DNA of 5,389 bases, taken from positions 1-5,389 of the forward strand of contig JAGAUM010000186.1 in assembly GCA_017620795.1 (NCBI GenBank). The letters run 5' to 3'. Positions 1 to 5,389 of the stretch are shown in pieces (within the stretch, counting starts at the first letter, position 1; every line of letters starts with the position of its first letter). The DNA is from Clostridia bacterium. Lineage in GTDB: Bacteria > Bacillota > Clostridia > RGIG8785. The notes beneath the pieces were generated by a model. It did no database searches. It saw only the letters and a list, made by a program, of their open reading frames with translations, and was not told the origin of the DNA. The translations under genes and the position numbers were made by a program.

Positions 1-328
1 GCATAACCCGATATGCCGCGGCGGTCATCGAAAGGGCGTGCTTTTTCAAGGATTCTTTGCTGATGCGCTCACGGATGGGGTGGAAACGGGTGGCAAAGAG
101 CTTTTGCGATCCCAAAGGCAGGCGGCTTTTGATAGGCAAAATCTGCAAGACCATGTCCAACATCCAAATCAGCCACAACAGGTGCAGGACAGAAAATTCC
201 CGAAAAAAGTTCAAGCCATAAAGAACCGAGAAGGTGTCAGGGCGTGTCAATGCCAGAACACCACATAAGATTAAAATCAGGCACCGCCCGATTAAGCGGA
301 GCACATAGCGTTTTCGTGTAGGAGACAT
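1..328 (-). CDS. Partial small membrane protein of unknown function (N-terminal 109 residues)
   Basis: This open frame starts at the ATG at 328..326 and runs without a stop off the left edge, so only the N-terminal 109 residues are visible. The start is supported by an AGAGGT ribosome binding site six bases upstream (340..335) and by a good promoter at 386..358. The protein begins with a basic stretch (MSPTRKRYVLR), then a hydrophobic helix at about residues 10-27 and a second at about 46-64, joined by a loop containing NFFREF. A basic segment follows with LPLGSQKLF (about 70-78) and many Lys/Arg. There is no cleavable signal peptide that I can make out, and the layout suggests an integral membrane protein with its basic parts in the cytoplasm. 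The LHLLWLIWMLDM plus GSQK pattern reminds me of an uncharacterised clostridial membrane-protein family, but I cannot verify this. No function can be assigned. It is transcribed divergently from the kinase gene. Confidence 0.8.
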   Translation of the reverse strand, partial: MSPTRKRYVLRLIGRCLILILCGVLALTRPDTFSVLYGLNFFREFSVLHLLWLIWMLDMVLQILPIKSRLPLGSQKLFATRFHPIRERISKESLKKHALSMTAAAYRVM

Positions 329-357
329 CGTTTTACCTCTGTTTTTGTAATAGGTAT

Positions 358-386
358 ATTGTACCACGGATTTTTCCAAATCTCAA
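358..386 (-). promoter_or_regulatory. Sigma-A-type promoter for the leftward membrane-protein gene
   Basis: Read on the minus strand, the -35 box is TTGAGA (386..381) and the -10 box is TACAAT (363..358), with a 17-base spacer. Each box has five of six consensus bases or close to it. Transcription would start near 351, giving a leader of about 24 bases that contains the AGAGGT ribosome binding site at 340..335. The -35 box is only 10 bases from the -35 box of the rightward kinase promoter. Confidence 0.75.
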
Positions 387-396
387 CAAAAATTTA

Positions 397-425
397 TTGA
401 CGATAAATATTGAACATGATAGGAT
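397..425 (+). promoter_or_regulatory. Probable promoter for the FruK-like kinase gene
   Basis: The -35 box is TTGACG (397-402) and the -10 box is TAGGAT (420-425), separated by 17 bases. The predicted transcription start, about 431-433, falls on the ribosome binding site itself (GAGGTG, 432-437), leaving a leader of only about 11 bases before the ATG at 443. An upstream alternative is TTTACC (332-337) with TATATT (355-360), also 17 bases apart; it would give a leader of roughly 75 bases. I favour the first for its better -35 box, but the short leader makes this less certain. Confidence 0.55.
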
Positions 426-442
426 AAAAATGAGGTGATACC

Positions 443-1336
443 ATGATTATAACCCTGACCTTAAACCCTGCCTTTGACCTGCATGTGACGCTGCCTTCCT
501 TTTCGGTGGGGAAAGAGCATCATGCCCAGACCGTGACCCGATCGATTGGCGGAAAAGGCATCAATACCTCCCGTGCATTAAAAGAGAACGGTATCGACAA
601 TCTGGCGCTGATTCTTTCAGGACAGGAAAACGAGTCGGAATTTTTAAAAGGACTGGAAGCTGAAAAGCTTCTATTTAAAGTGTTTTCTTGCGAGGGACGC
701 ATCCGTGAGAATATCACCGTCCATACTGATAAGGGGGAAGAAACCCGTCTGTCCTTTGCAGGATTCTCCTGCAGCAAAGCCTTACTGGAACAGATAGAAA
801 AGGAAATCCCCCCTCATGCCACGGTGACCTTTTCAGGAAGCCTTCCCCAAGGCATTACTGAAAGCGAGGCAACTGCCTTTCTGCTCCGTTTAAAGAGAAA
901 GGGCGCGCGGTTGGTCTTGGATTCCAAGTCCCTTTCGCTGGCGTCGATCAAAGAGATTCAACCCTGGCTGATAAAGCCCAACGCAGAGGAAGTCCAGACT
1001 TATTGTAACGCCAGTACAATAGAAGAAATCAAAGTCGCCGCGCTGAAGTTGCACCAAGCAGAAATTGACAATGTCTTGGTCTCTTTAGGTGAAGAAGGCG
1101 CTCTTTTAGCAAGTGCAGGGACGCTCTTTTATGGCAATGCACCCAAAATCAAGGTACGTTCCACCATCGGTGCAGGAGACAGCATGATTGCAGGGTTTTT
1201 GGCGGACGAAGTCCCGCCCGAAGGACGGCTAAAGACCGCCATTGCTTACGGCTCTGCCGCCTGCCTGACCGAGGGCACGGCACCTCCGTCCCCTGACGAT
1301 ATCCATGCTTTGCTCCCACAAATTCAGATTCAATAA
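443..1336 (+). CDS. fruK: PfkB-family sugar-phosphate kinase, probably 1-phosphofructokinase
   Basis: This 297-residue cytoplasmic kinase is complete and has the normal length for the FruK/LacC branch of the PfkB (ribokinase-like) family. FruK phosphorylates fructose 1-phosphate with ATP to fructose 1,6-bisphosphate, usually after PTS import of fructose. Visible motifs, in order: NPAFD (8-12, with the substrate-binding Asp12), the GGKGIN signature (36-41), REN (88-90), GSLPQG (132-137), KPN (178-180), SLGEEGA (214-220) and the C-terminal GAGDSMIAGF signature (243-252), whose Asp246 is the catalytic base in this family. No key residue appears to be missing. The ATG has a GAGGTG ribosome binding site five bases upstream, and the in-frame ATG just above it is closed at once by a TGA. 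No fruR regulator or fruA transporter adjoins it: the neighbours are a divergent membrane protein and a convergent unknown gene. Tagatose-6-phosphate kinase (LacC) is the main alternative, as sequence alone separates the two poorly. Confidence 0.85.
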   Translation: MIITLTLNPAFDLHVTLPSFSVGKEHHAQTVTRSIGGKGINTSRALKENGIDNLALILSGQENESEFLKGLEAEKLLFKVFSCEGRIRENITVHTDKGEETRLSFAGFSCSKALLEQIEKEIPPHATVTFSGSLPQGITESEATAFLLRLKRKGARLVLDSKSLSLASIKEIQPWLIKPNAEEVQTYCNASTIEEIKVAALKLHQAEIDNVLVSLGEEGALLASAGTLFYGNAPKIKVRSTIGAGDSMIAGFLADEVPPEGRLKTAIAYGSAACLTEGTAPPSPDDIHALLPQIQIQ

Positions 1337-1337
1337 A

Positions 1338-1361
1338 AAAGTACCCCGATTGGGGTACTTT
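1338..1361. terminator. Shared hairpin terminator between convergent genes
   Basis: A perfect 10-base-pair stem (AAAGTACCCC / GGGGTACTTT) encloses a four-base GATT loop. It begins one base after the kinase stop codon and ends one base before the stop codon of the leftward 499-residue gene. Read leftward, the stem runs straight into a T6 tract, so it should be an efficient terminator for the minus-strand gene. Read rightward, the tract is shorter (TTTCCTATTT), so it is weaker but plausible for the kinase transcript. Confidence 0.85.
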
Positions 1362-1362
1362 C

Positions 1363-2862
1363 CTATTTCTCCAAATTCCAATGGATGTTTTTAACAGTCC
1401 GTTTGATGCTGTCTTTCACCCCGTCATAGTACTTTAAAGCGGATTTAACCCCTTCGACTTCGGTGCCCATGGCGGTGATTTTTTCGGTGACGGCGGAGAT
1501 GTAGCTCCTTAAAGAATCGCACTCCTCTTCCAGGTCTTTGTAGTAGTTATAGCGCTTTTTGGTTGCTTCCTGCACGGCTTTTTTACTATGGGTGGGAATG
1601 TCTCCCAACGCCAGTACACCAGGAATCAGCAACGCCAAAGCGGCAATAATTTGCAAGAGTGTTTCAAAGGGAATCAGTTTGTTTATGAAATAGCTGACCA
1701 CCAACCACACAAAGGTTGCAACCACTGCCACAACAAAGCCTCCGCAACAGATACCGATGATAAACACTGCGATGGTGATGATGGCAAGAATCGGGGTCAT
1801 GGCACTGACGAAGAACCCCGATACGGCAGGATGGAAGCCTACCAGTACTGCCAAAGCAACGGATGCCAGAATAATCAGAAGATCCCAAAAGATGTTTCGG
1901 GACGGAATCTTGGGCGCATCAATCAGCTTTTGCGCCAAATCCTTGTCACGGTTGCCGAGCCAGCCTGCGGACTTGTTCTTGTTATAAAAGTTTTTCATCC
2001 GTGCAATCAGCTTGGTTGCAGTCTTTTGGGTCTCGTCCAGCCACAAAAGCTTCTCAAAGCTGTCCACGTCCGTTTCGGGAAGGTTTTGGTCCAAGAATTC
2101 AATGTACTCTTTGCGCTTTTCGGGAGAAATTTTTGCAACCTCGTCCATAAATTCTCTGGGGTTTTTCTCCGCCAGTTCTTTTTTCAGCGCGTCGGTTTTC
2201 TTTTTCTCCTCTAGTACTTTTTTCTTTTTTCTTTGGGCAACCAGCTCCTGCATGGCGTCGCGCGTGCTTTCAACCAGATCGCAATAGGTCATAATCCGTT
2301 TGCAATACATTTCCAAGGCGGTCTTAAAGGCATCAATCATCTTGGCGGCTTCGCTATCTGCCAGCATATCGTATTTCGGTTTCAATGCCAACAGGGTCTC
2401 TGCGTGGCCACGGAAGCAATCCGACTGGGGGCCCAGCTCTTCTAACTGGTCCATATAGGACTCGTAATTTCGGGACTGGTCCTCGCCTTCTTTGATAAGC
2501 TGTTTGGCAAAGACGTCTACCTTTCGGAAAAAGGTACCCAGTTCTCCGCACTCGTTCAGTTTTTCTTCGCTCATCAGCTCCGCGATGACCCGACCAAAAG
2601 AGGTCAAAACTGCCAGGTCGCTTTTTTCAATGCCCTTGGTCGAACCGCTCTTGATGACCAGAAACTTTTCGAAATCGTTCAGCTTCTTGGAAAGAGGGCT
2701 TTCGTCCATCATGGAGTTTAAGCAGACCATGGCGCCCATGATAGAAAGGGCGTCTGCTTCTTCTGGGGTAATTTCTCCGTTCTTGATTTTTTGGTTCGCT
2801 TCATACACAGGGAGCTTGACGTACGCCTCTCCCGTGCCACCAAATTGTTCTGTATATGACAT
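1363..2862 (-). CDS. Unknown 499-residue membrane protein with long charged cytoplasmic region
   Basis: I do not recognise this family. The ATG at 2862 is chosen because an AGGAGG site sits six bases upstream. An in-frame ATG seven codons earlier (2883) lies almost on the predicted transcription start and has no ribosome binding site. There is no N-terminal signal peptide. Residues 1-320 are soluble and largely helical; residues 211-233 are a Lys/Glu-rich run (10 Lys in 23), probably part of a coiled coil. Hydrophobic helices follow at about 325-343, 348-372, 374-394 and 400-419, with very short connections, including a CCGG turn at 372-375. The tail, 427-499, is charged and again helical. 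Basic residues flank both sides of the membrane block (KIPSR before, HSKKAVQEATKKR after), which by the positive-inside rule puts both ends in the cytoplasm with four helices. It is bounded by its own promoter and terminator, so it looks monocistronic. A scaffold or envelope-associated role is conceivable, but nothing seen proves it. Confidence 0.85.
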   Translation of the reverse strand: MSYTEQFGGTGEAYVKLPVYEANQKIKNGEITPEEADALSIMGAMVCLNSMMDESPLSKKLNDFEKFLVIKSGSTKGIEKSDLAVLTSFGRVIAELMSEEKLNECGELGTFFRKVDVFAKQLIKEGEDQSRNYESYMDQLEELGPQSDCFRGHAETLLALKPKYDMLADSEAAKMIDAFKTALEMYCKRIMTYCDLVESTRDAMQELVAQRKKKKVLEEKKKTDALKKELAEKNPREFMDEVAKISPEKRKEYIEFLDQNLPETDVDSFEKLLWLDETQKTATKLIARMKNFYNKNKSAGWLGNRDKDLAQKLIDAPKIPSRNIFWDLLIILASVALAVLVGFHPAVSGFFVSAMTPILAIITIAVFIIGICCGGFVVAVVATFVWLVVSYFINKLIPFETLLQIIAALALLIPGVLALGDIPTHSKKAVQEATKKRYNYYKDLEEECDSLRSYISAVTEKITAMGTEVEGVKSALKYYDGVKDSIKRTVKNIHWNLEK

Positions 2863-2868
2863 GCTCGT

Positions 2869-2874
2869 CCTCCT
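2869..2874 (-). promoter_or_regulatory. Ribosome binding site that sets the start of the 499-residue protein
   Basis: On the minus strand this is a full AGGAGG, six bases before the ATG at 2862..2860. It decides between that ATG and an upstream in-frame ATG at 2883..2881, which has no purine-rich site before it and lies within about two bases of the predicted transcript start. Confidence 0.85.
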
Positions 2875-2891
2875 ATCTGTCAACTATGAAA

Positions 2892-2920
2892 ATTGTAGCA
2901 AAAACAGGGCTTTTTGTCAA
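2892..2920 (-). promoter_or_regulatory. Near-consensus sigma-A promoter of the 499-residue protein gene
   Basis: Read on the minus strand, the -35 box is a perfect TTGACA (2920..2915) and the -10 box is TACAAT (2897..2892), five of six consensus bases, with an optimal 17-base spacer. Transcription would begin near 2885 and give a leader of about 22 bases containing the AGGAGG site. The promoter lies just downstream of the terminator of the preceding minus-strand gene, so this gene should be expressed independently and strongly unless a repressor acts here. Confidence 0.88.
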
Positions 2921-2932
2921 GAAACGGGCATT

Positions 2933-2962
2933 AAAAAAGCACCCCAAAAGGGGTGCTTTTTT
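2933..2962. terminator. Strong symmetric terminator after the large surface-protein gene
   Basis: A perfect inverted repeat has a GCACCCC / GGGGTGC core stem, an AAAA loop, and an A6 tract on one side matching a T6 tract on the other, so both strands read as a classic intrinsic terminator. Its main job should be to end the leftward transcript of the surface-protein gene, whose stop codon is about 45 bases upstream, before the promoter at 2920. It resembles the hairpin at 1338-1361 in having a C4/G4 core. Confidence 0.92.
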
Positions 2963-2966
2963 AGGT

Positions 2967-2996
2967 GTGTAACAGGCTCATGAAAACCTGTTGCAC
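2967..2996. other. Inverted repeat between the surface-protein stop and its terminator
   Basis: GTGTAACAGG (2967-2976) and CCTGTTGCAC (2987-2996) form a stem with a 10-base loop. All pairs match except one, which is a G-U wobble in plus-strand RNA and an A-C mismatch in the minus-strand transcript. It lies in the 3' untranslated region of the surface-protein gene, directly before the terminator. It could be a 3' stability hairpin or a protein-binding site; the role is not shown by the sequence. Confidence 0.45.
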
Positions 2997-3007
2997 GGAG
3001 GAGCAAA

Positions 3008-5389
3008 TTAGTTGCGGATGTACAGTGCTTCTGCCAAAGGAACGATGTTTTCAAGACCGTCCCAGAAGAACATCTTGGCGTATGCAGGAGTCACGTCATA
3101 GCCTTCTTCACGAAGAGCAACTTTCACGTATTCATCCGCTTCATTGATTTCTTCGATACCGACAATCGCATCCAGCAAATTGCCGTTTGCATCATAAACC
3201 ATGGTCAGTACACCATCGCCCGTCAGGTTTTCGAAGGTGGACGGCAGAGCAAAGATGCTCGCCGTGTCGAACTCATCTGCAACCTTCGTGTAATCGAAGA
3301 TCGGTGCGGGAGAATAGTCGCCCAGTTCCAAAGGCATGTTGGCGTTGGTATAGAGCTTTTCGCTGATCATCAGGATGACACGGATGTCCTGACCCTTTTG
3401 AACGGTGAAGGTCAAAGTCTGGTCATCACCAGCGTTTGCCAGAGTAGCAGAAGCGTCTACCGTAGCGTTGCCCATCAGGCTGTAGGGAGACTTGTTGGCG
3501 GCGTTACCCCATTTCTCTTCATAGAGCGTGGTGTAAGTGCCGTCTGCATTATAAGCGCGAACCATTGCCGTTGCGGCAGCGCCGCCTGTCTGATTCAGAT
3601 AAGAATTGAAGCCACCCATGGATGCGCTTAACGAATATTCGTTCTTCGGTGCAAAATCGGTTAACTTGATTTCACCACTGTAAGGAGCCGTGAAGGTGAA
3701 GGACACACCACGCAGGTCTGCAAAGTCCTTGTTGGAGAAGTGGGTCTTCCACTGACGGCCGTCCGGCCAGTAATAAGTCGGCAGAGTAATCTGACCATCT
3801 TTATCCAAAGTGGGAATGACAGGACTGTTGGGGTAAGAAACACCGCCGAAGGTGTACCTATCACCTACATAAGCGGTCATGGAGTTATAAAGACCGTAAG
3901 CCGAGTCACGGTGCATGGGAACGAATTCTTCTGCGCCCAACTTCACCGATTCGACACGGAAGATGGCGTTATTTTCGGAGCCTGCCATGTACTGATAGGT
4001 GTCCGAAGCGGCTTCTTCCCCACGGAGCTTGGTCTCAAAGGACCACAGGTTAAAGCTCTTTTTGGTGCCGTCGATTGCGGTCCGGGTCATGACAACCGGC
4101 TCACCGGTGGTATTGACGTCGCGGACCGGCTTGCGAGTTGCATTTGCCAGAACCAGCTCGTCTCCGGTTGCCTTGGTATGGTCACCGCCTGCGGTGAGGT
4201 AGTCATGCAGTGCAACGGCACGGATACGGCCGTTACCCAAATATTCGAACTTGCCCTTGACATTAAAGGAAGCTTCTGCGCCATACCAAGCCTCGTTCAG
4301 ACCCAGGTCAATCTCGCCATAAACAGCGCGGTCAGCAGGATCAGAATAGTAGGGCAGTAAGAATACAGGGTCTTCATGTCCCAACTCGGTCATATCCACA
4401 GAAGGATAAGAGAAGGGAGACACGGTTGCGGCATAAGAAAAAACGGTTACATCCACAAGGTAAGAGATGTCGCCAACCAATGCTTTTACACGAACGGAAG
4501 AACCCTCGGGAGAGAGTGCCTTCATAACCAGCTGACCGTCTGCGGTCAGTTGTACAACGTCATACTCGTCCTCAACTTCGCTCCATACAGCGGAGGAAGT
4601 GTCTACGCCATTCTCTTCCATCCAAGCGTTCATATCGACTGCGTCTTTGGAATAGAAGAATTCCGTGTCAAAGGACATCTGGTCAACGTAATCATACTTT
4701 AAGGTATCGATAACGAAGTTAGCACCGTAAGCAGCGGTGGTGTAGAAACGAACCACTACTTGTTCGCCTGCTTCTACATAAAACGTCGTATCGTTACGGG
4801 TGGTAAAGTCATTGGAGCGAGGAACCACGCACCAGGTATCCCCATCCCAAACGGTGCCCAAAAGGCCCTTTAAGTTGGTGTTAGCAGCAAGGTTGATGCT
4901 ATTTGCACTTTCGCCAGCCTTGGGGAGGATACTGTCAGTGGGGTTTGCACCCAGATTCTGGGTAGCACCCAGCTTATACATACGATAGTAGACACCGGCA
5001 TCCGCGTTGGGGTTTGCCAGCTTTAAGTAGGGCTTGATGATACCCGTTCTCGGTGCAGTAAAGGCAATAACGGTCATGGAACGAACGCCCTGTACCGACA
5101 GAGAGGAGTTGGGAATCAGCTTGCCCGAAGAGAAGCCGTAGCCCACGGTACCATAGCCACCGTTAATTTCATCACCATAAACAGCCACACCTGCAGTCTG
5201 GGTAATCTTAGCTGCCAGACCGCCATCCTCTACGGTCTTGGTGCTATTGCTTGAATAACCAAAGGTCAAAGCAGGACCTGCTTCGGTAGGATTGGAAGTC
5301 TTATAGGGGTTGTTTACATCATTCGGTGCGTAGGTATACATGTTCGAACGCAACAAGGATACGTTCTTATAGAAGGTAGCCGAAGTAGC
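3008..5389 (-). CDS. Large, probably secreted, multi-domain beta-rich protein (C-terminal 793 residues; N-terminus off the edge)
   Basis: The frame is open from the right edge to the TAA at 3010..3008. An in-frame TTG at 5356 and an ATG at 5341 are not convincing starts, because the frame continues upstream with ordinary protein (ATSATFYKNVS). Residues are numbered from the edge. Two diverged copies of a sandwich-like domain lie at about 104-236 and 561-701, each with a FTAPxxGxIK-type strand and a later FxVxxGxxxxV strand. A Big2-like Ig segment is at about 254-317 and an unassigned beta-rich region at about 318-560. A C-terminal domain at about 722-793 has VYDANG and a near-terminal FFWDG...PL motif. 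The whole has one Cys (187) and is rich in Thr, Ser, Asn, Tyr and Asp, as expected outside the cell. No LPxTG, SLH or C-terminal membrane anchor is present. No catalytic motif is evident. A carbohydrate-binding or adhesive surface protein fits best, but the signal peptide and any enzyme domain would be outside this window. Confidence 0.88.
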   Translation of the reverse strand, partial: ATSATFYKNVSLLRSNMYTYAPNDVNNPYKTSNPTEAGPALTFGYSSNSTKTVEDGGLAAKITQTAGVAVYGDEINGGYGTVGYGFSSGKLIPNSSLSVQGVRSMTVIAFTAPRTGIIKPYLKLANPNADAGVYYRMYKLGATQNLGANPTDSILPKAGESANSINLAANTNLKGLLGTVWDGDTWCVVPRSNDFTTRNDTTFYVEAGEQVVVRFYTTAAYGANFVIDTLKYDYVDQMSFDTEFFYSKDAVDMNAWMEENGVDTSSAVWSEVEDEYDVVQLTADGQLVMKALSPEGSSVRVKALVGDISYLVDVTVFSYAATVSPFSYPSVDMTELGHEDPVFLLPYYSDPADRAVYGEIDLGLNEAWYGAEASFNVKGKFEYLGNGRIRAVALHDYLTAGGDHTKATGDELVLANATRKPVRDVNTTGEPVVMTRTAIDGTKKSFNLWSFETKLRGEEAASDTYQYMAGSENNAIFRVESVKLGAEEFVPMHRDSAYGLYNSMTAYVGDRYTFGGVSYPNSPVIPTLDKDGQITLPTYYWPDGRQWKTHFSNKDFADLRGVSFTFTAPYSGEIKLTDFAPKNEYSLSASMGGFNSYLNQTGGAAATAMVRAYNADGTYTTLYEEKWGNAANKSPYSLMGNATVDASATLANAGDDQTLTFTVQKGQDIRVILMISEKLYTNANMPLELGDYSPAPIFDYTKVADEFDTASIFALPSTFENLTGDGVLTMVYDANGNLLDAIVGIEEINEADEYVKVALREEGYDVTPAYAKMFFWDGLENIVPLAEALYIRN
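3011..3226 (-). other. C-terminal YDANG...FFWDG...PL domain of the surface protein
   Basis: The last roughly 72 residues contain VLTMVYDANGNLLDAIVG and end with AKMFFWDGLENIVPLAEAL. This matches a C-terminal pattern seen in many secreted clostridial proteins, where a 'xYDxxGxL' strand is followed by a terminal 'VKxFxWDxLxxxxPL' strand. I recognise the pattern from family knowledge; its biochemical role is not established as far as I know. It sits within eight residues of the end, so the protein is complete at this end. Confidence 0.6.
3287..3709 (-). repeat. Second copy of the internal sandwich-like domain
   Basis: Residues about 561-701 of the partial protein. It opens with GVSFTFTAPYSGEIKL, continues through a Gly/Ala/Asn-rich middle with AYNADGTYTTLY, and closes with LTFTVQKGQDIRVIL and an IFDY stretch. 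Order and spacing of these strands match the first copy at 4682-5080, but identity is low, so this is an old duplication visible at protein level only. The FTAPxxG...VxxGxxxxV layout resembles jelly-roll modules of secreted glycan-acting proteins; that resemblance is by pattern only. Confidence 0.55.
4439..4630 (-). other. Big2-like Ig segment within the surface protein
   Basis: Residues about 254-317 of the partial protein follow the usual bacterial Ig group 2 order: a W-S-x-x-x-x pair of strands (AVWSEVEDEYDVVQL), a turn ADGQLVMKAL like the family's 'dGxVxax' strand, an SSVRVKALVGD strand and a final LVDVTVFS strand. It comes directly after the first sandwich-like domain. Such modules are structural spacers in surface proteins. 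The match is by eye and the family is diverse. Confidence 0.45.
4682..5080 (-). repeat. First copy of the internal sandwich-like domain
   Basis: Residues about 104-236 of the partial protein. It opens with SMTVIAFTAPRTGIIKPYL, holds YYRMYKLG in the middle, and closes with TTFYVEAGEQVVVRFYTT and a KYDYVD stretch that corresponds to the IFDY of the second copy. It contains the only cysteine of the visible protein (TWCVVP). More copies may lie upstream, beyond the window edge. Confidence 0.55.

Noticed and set aside
38..268. Plus-strand open frame of 76 codons at the left end
   Set aside because: It lies opposite the leftward membrane-protein gene, has no ribosome binding site, and its Gln-rich translation looks like an antisense frame. 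The minus-strand frame has a promoter, ribosome binding site and plausible membrane helices.
1588..2214. Plus-strand open frame of 208 codons opposite the 499-residue gene
   Set aside because: The translation is rich in Gln, His, Asn and Cys, typical of an antisense frame, and it has no start signals.
2878..2883. A second TTGACA on the minus strand near the start of the 499-residue gene
   Set aside because: At the expected distance downstream the sequence is GTCATA, which is not a -10 box. It sits at the transcript start of the good promoter at 2920-2892.
3754..3763. Ten-base palindrome GACGGCCGTC in the surface-protein gene
   Set aside because: It is a short GC-rich palindrome in coding sequence over the WPDGR codons, with no second copy or regulatory context.
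3740..4360. Plus-strand open frame of 206 codons inside the surface-protein gene
   Set aside because: It is antisense to a well-supported coding region with recognisable domains, and no promoter or ribosome binding site precedes it. The high-bias codon use of the real gene explains the long antisense frame.
4529..4552. Perfect hairpin CTGACCG-TCTG-CGGTCAG inside the surface-protein gene
   Set aside because: It lies in coding sequence and arises from the codons of the QLTADGQL segment. There is no T tract, so it is unlikely to be a terminator.
5341..5356. TTG (5356) or ATG (5341) as the start of the surface protein
   Set aside because: The frame stays open to the window edge, no ribosome binding site precedes either codon, and no signal peptide follows. 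The gene is simply cut by the window.

Overview
The window looks like chromosomal DNA from a low-to-mid GC Gram-positive anaerobe, probably a gut-type clostridium (Clostridia / Oscillospiraceae-like). The evidence is consensus sigma-A promoters with 17-bp spacers, strong AGGAGG/GAGGTG ribosome binding sites, short AT-rich intergenic gaps, hairpin-plus-T-run terminators, and a large Cys-poor extracellular-type protein ending in a domain common in secreted clostridial proteins. The lineage is inferred from style, not from a marker gene.

Layout, left to right. (1) Positions 1-328, minus strand: the N-terminal 109 residues of a small membrane protein that runs off the left edge. (2) Positions 329-442: a compact divergent promoter region with one good promoter facing each way. 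(3) Positions 443-1336, plus: a complete PfkB-family sugar-phosphate kinase, best read as 1-phosphofructokinase (FruK), without the usual fruR or fruA beside it in view. (4) Positions 1338-1361: a hairpin terminator shared by two convergent genes. (5) Positions 1363-2862, minus: a 499-residue protein of unknown family with a long charged cytoplasmic region, three or four transmembrane helices and a charged C-terminal tail, with its own near-perfect promoter. (6) Positions 2863-3007: that promoter, a strong symmetric terminator and a second hairpin. (7) Positions 3008-5389, minus: the C-terminal 793 residues of a large, probably secreted, multi-domain beta-rich protein whose N-terminus lies beyond the right edge. 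It contains two diverged copies of a sandwich-like domain, a Big2-like Ig segment and a C-terminal domain with an FFWDG...PL motif.

The three genes whose promoters are visible appear to be transcribed as single units: each has its own promoter, and the gene junctions after fruK and after the surface protein carry terminators. I see no operon and no evidence that the products act in one pathway. FruK would feed fructose 1-phosphate into glycolysis, the surface protein probably acts outside the cell, and the two membrane proteins have no assignable role. I find no mobile element, CRISPR array, tRNA or rRNA, and no clear sign of a new multi-gene system. The least explained parts are the 499-residue membrane protein and the repeat architecture of the surface protein.
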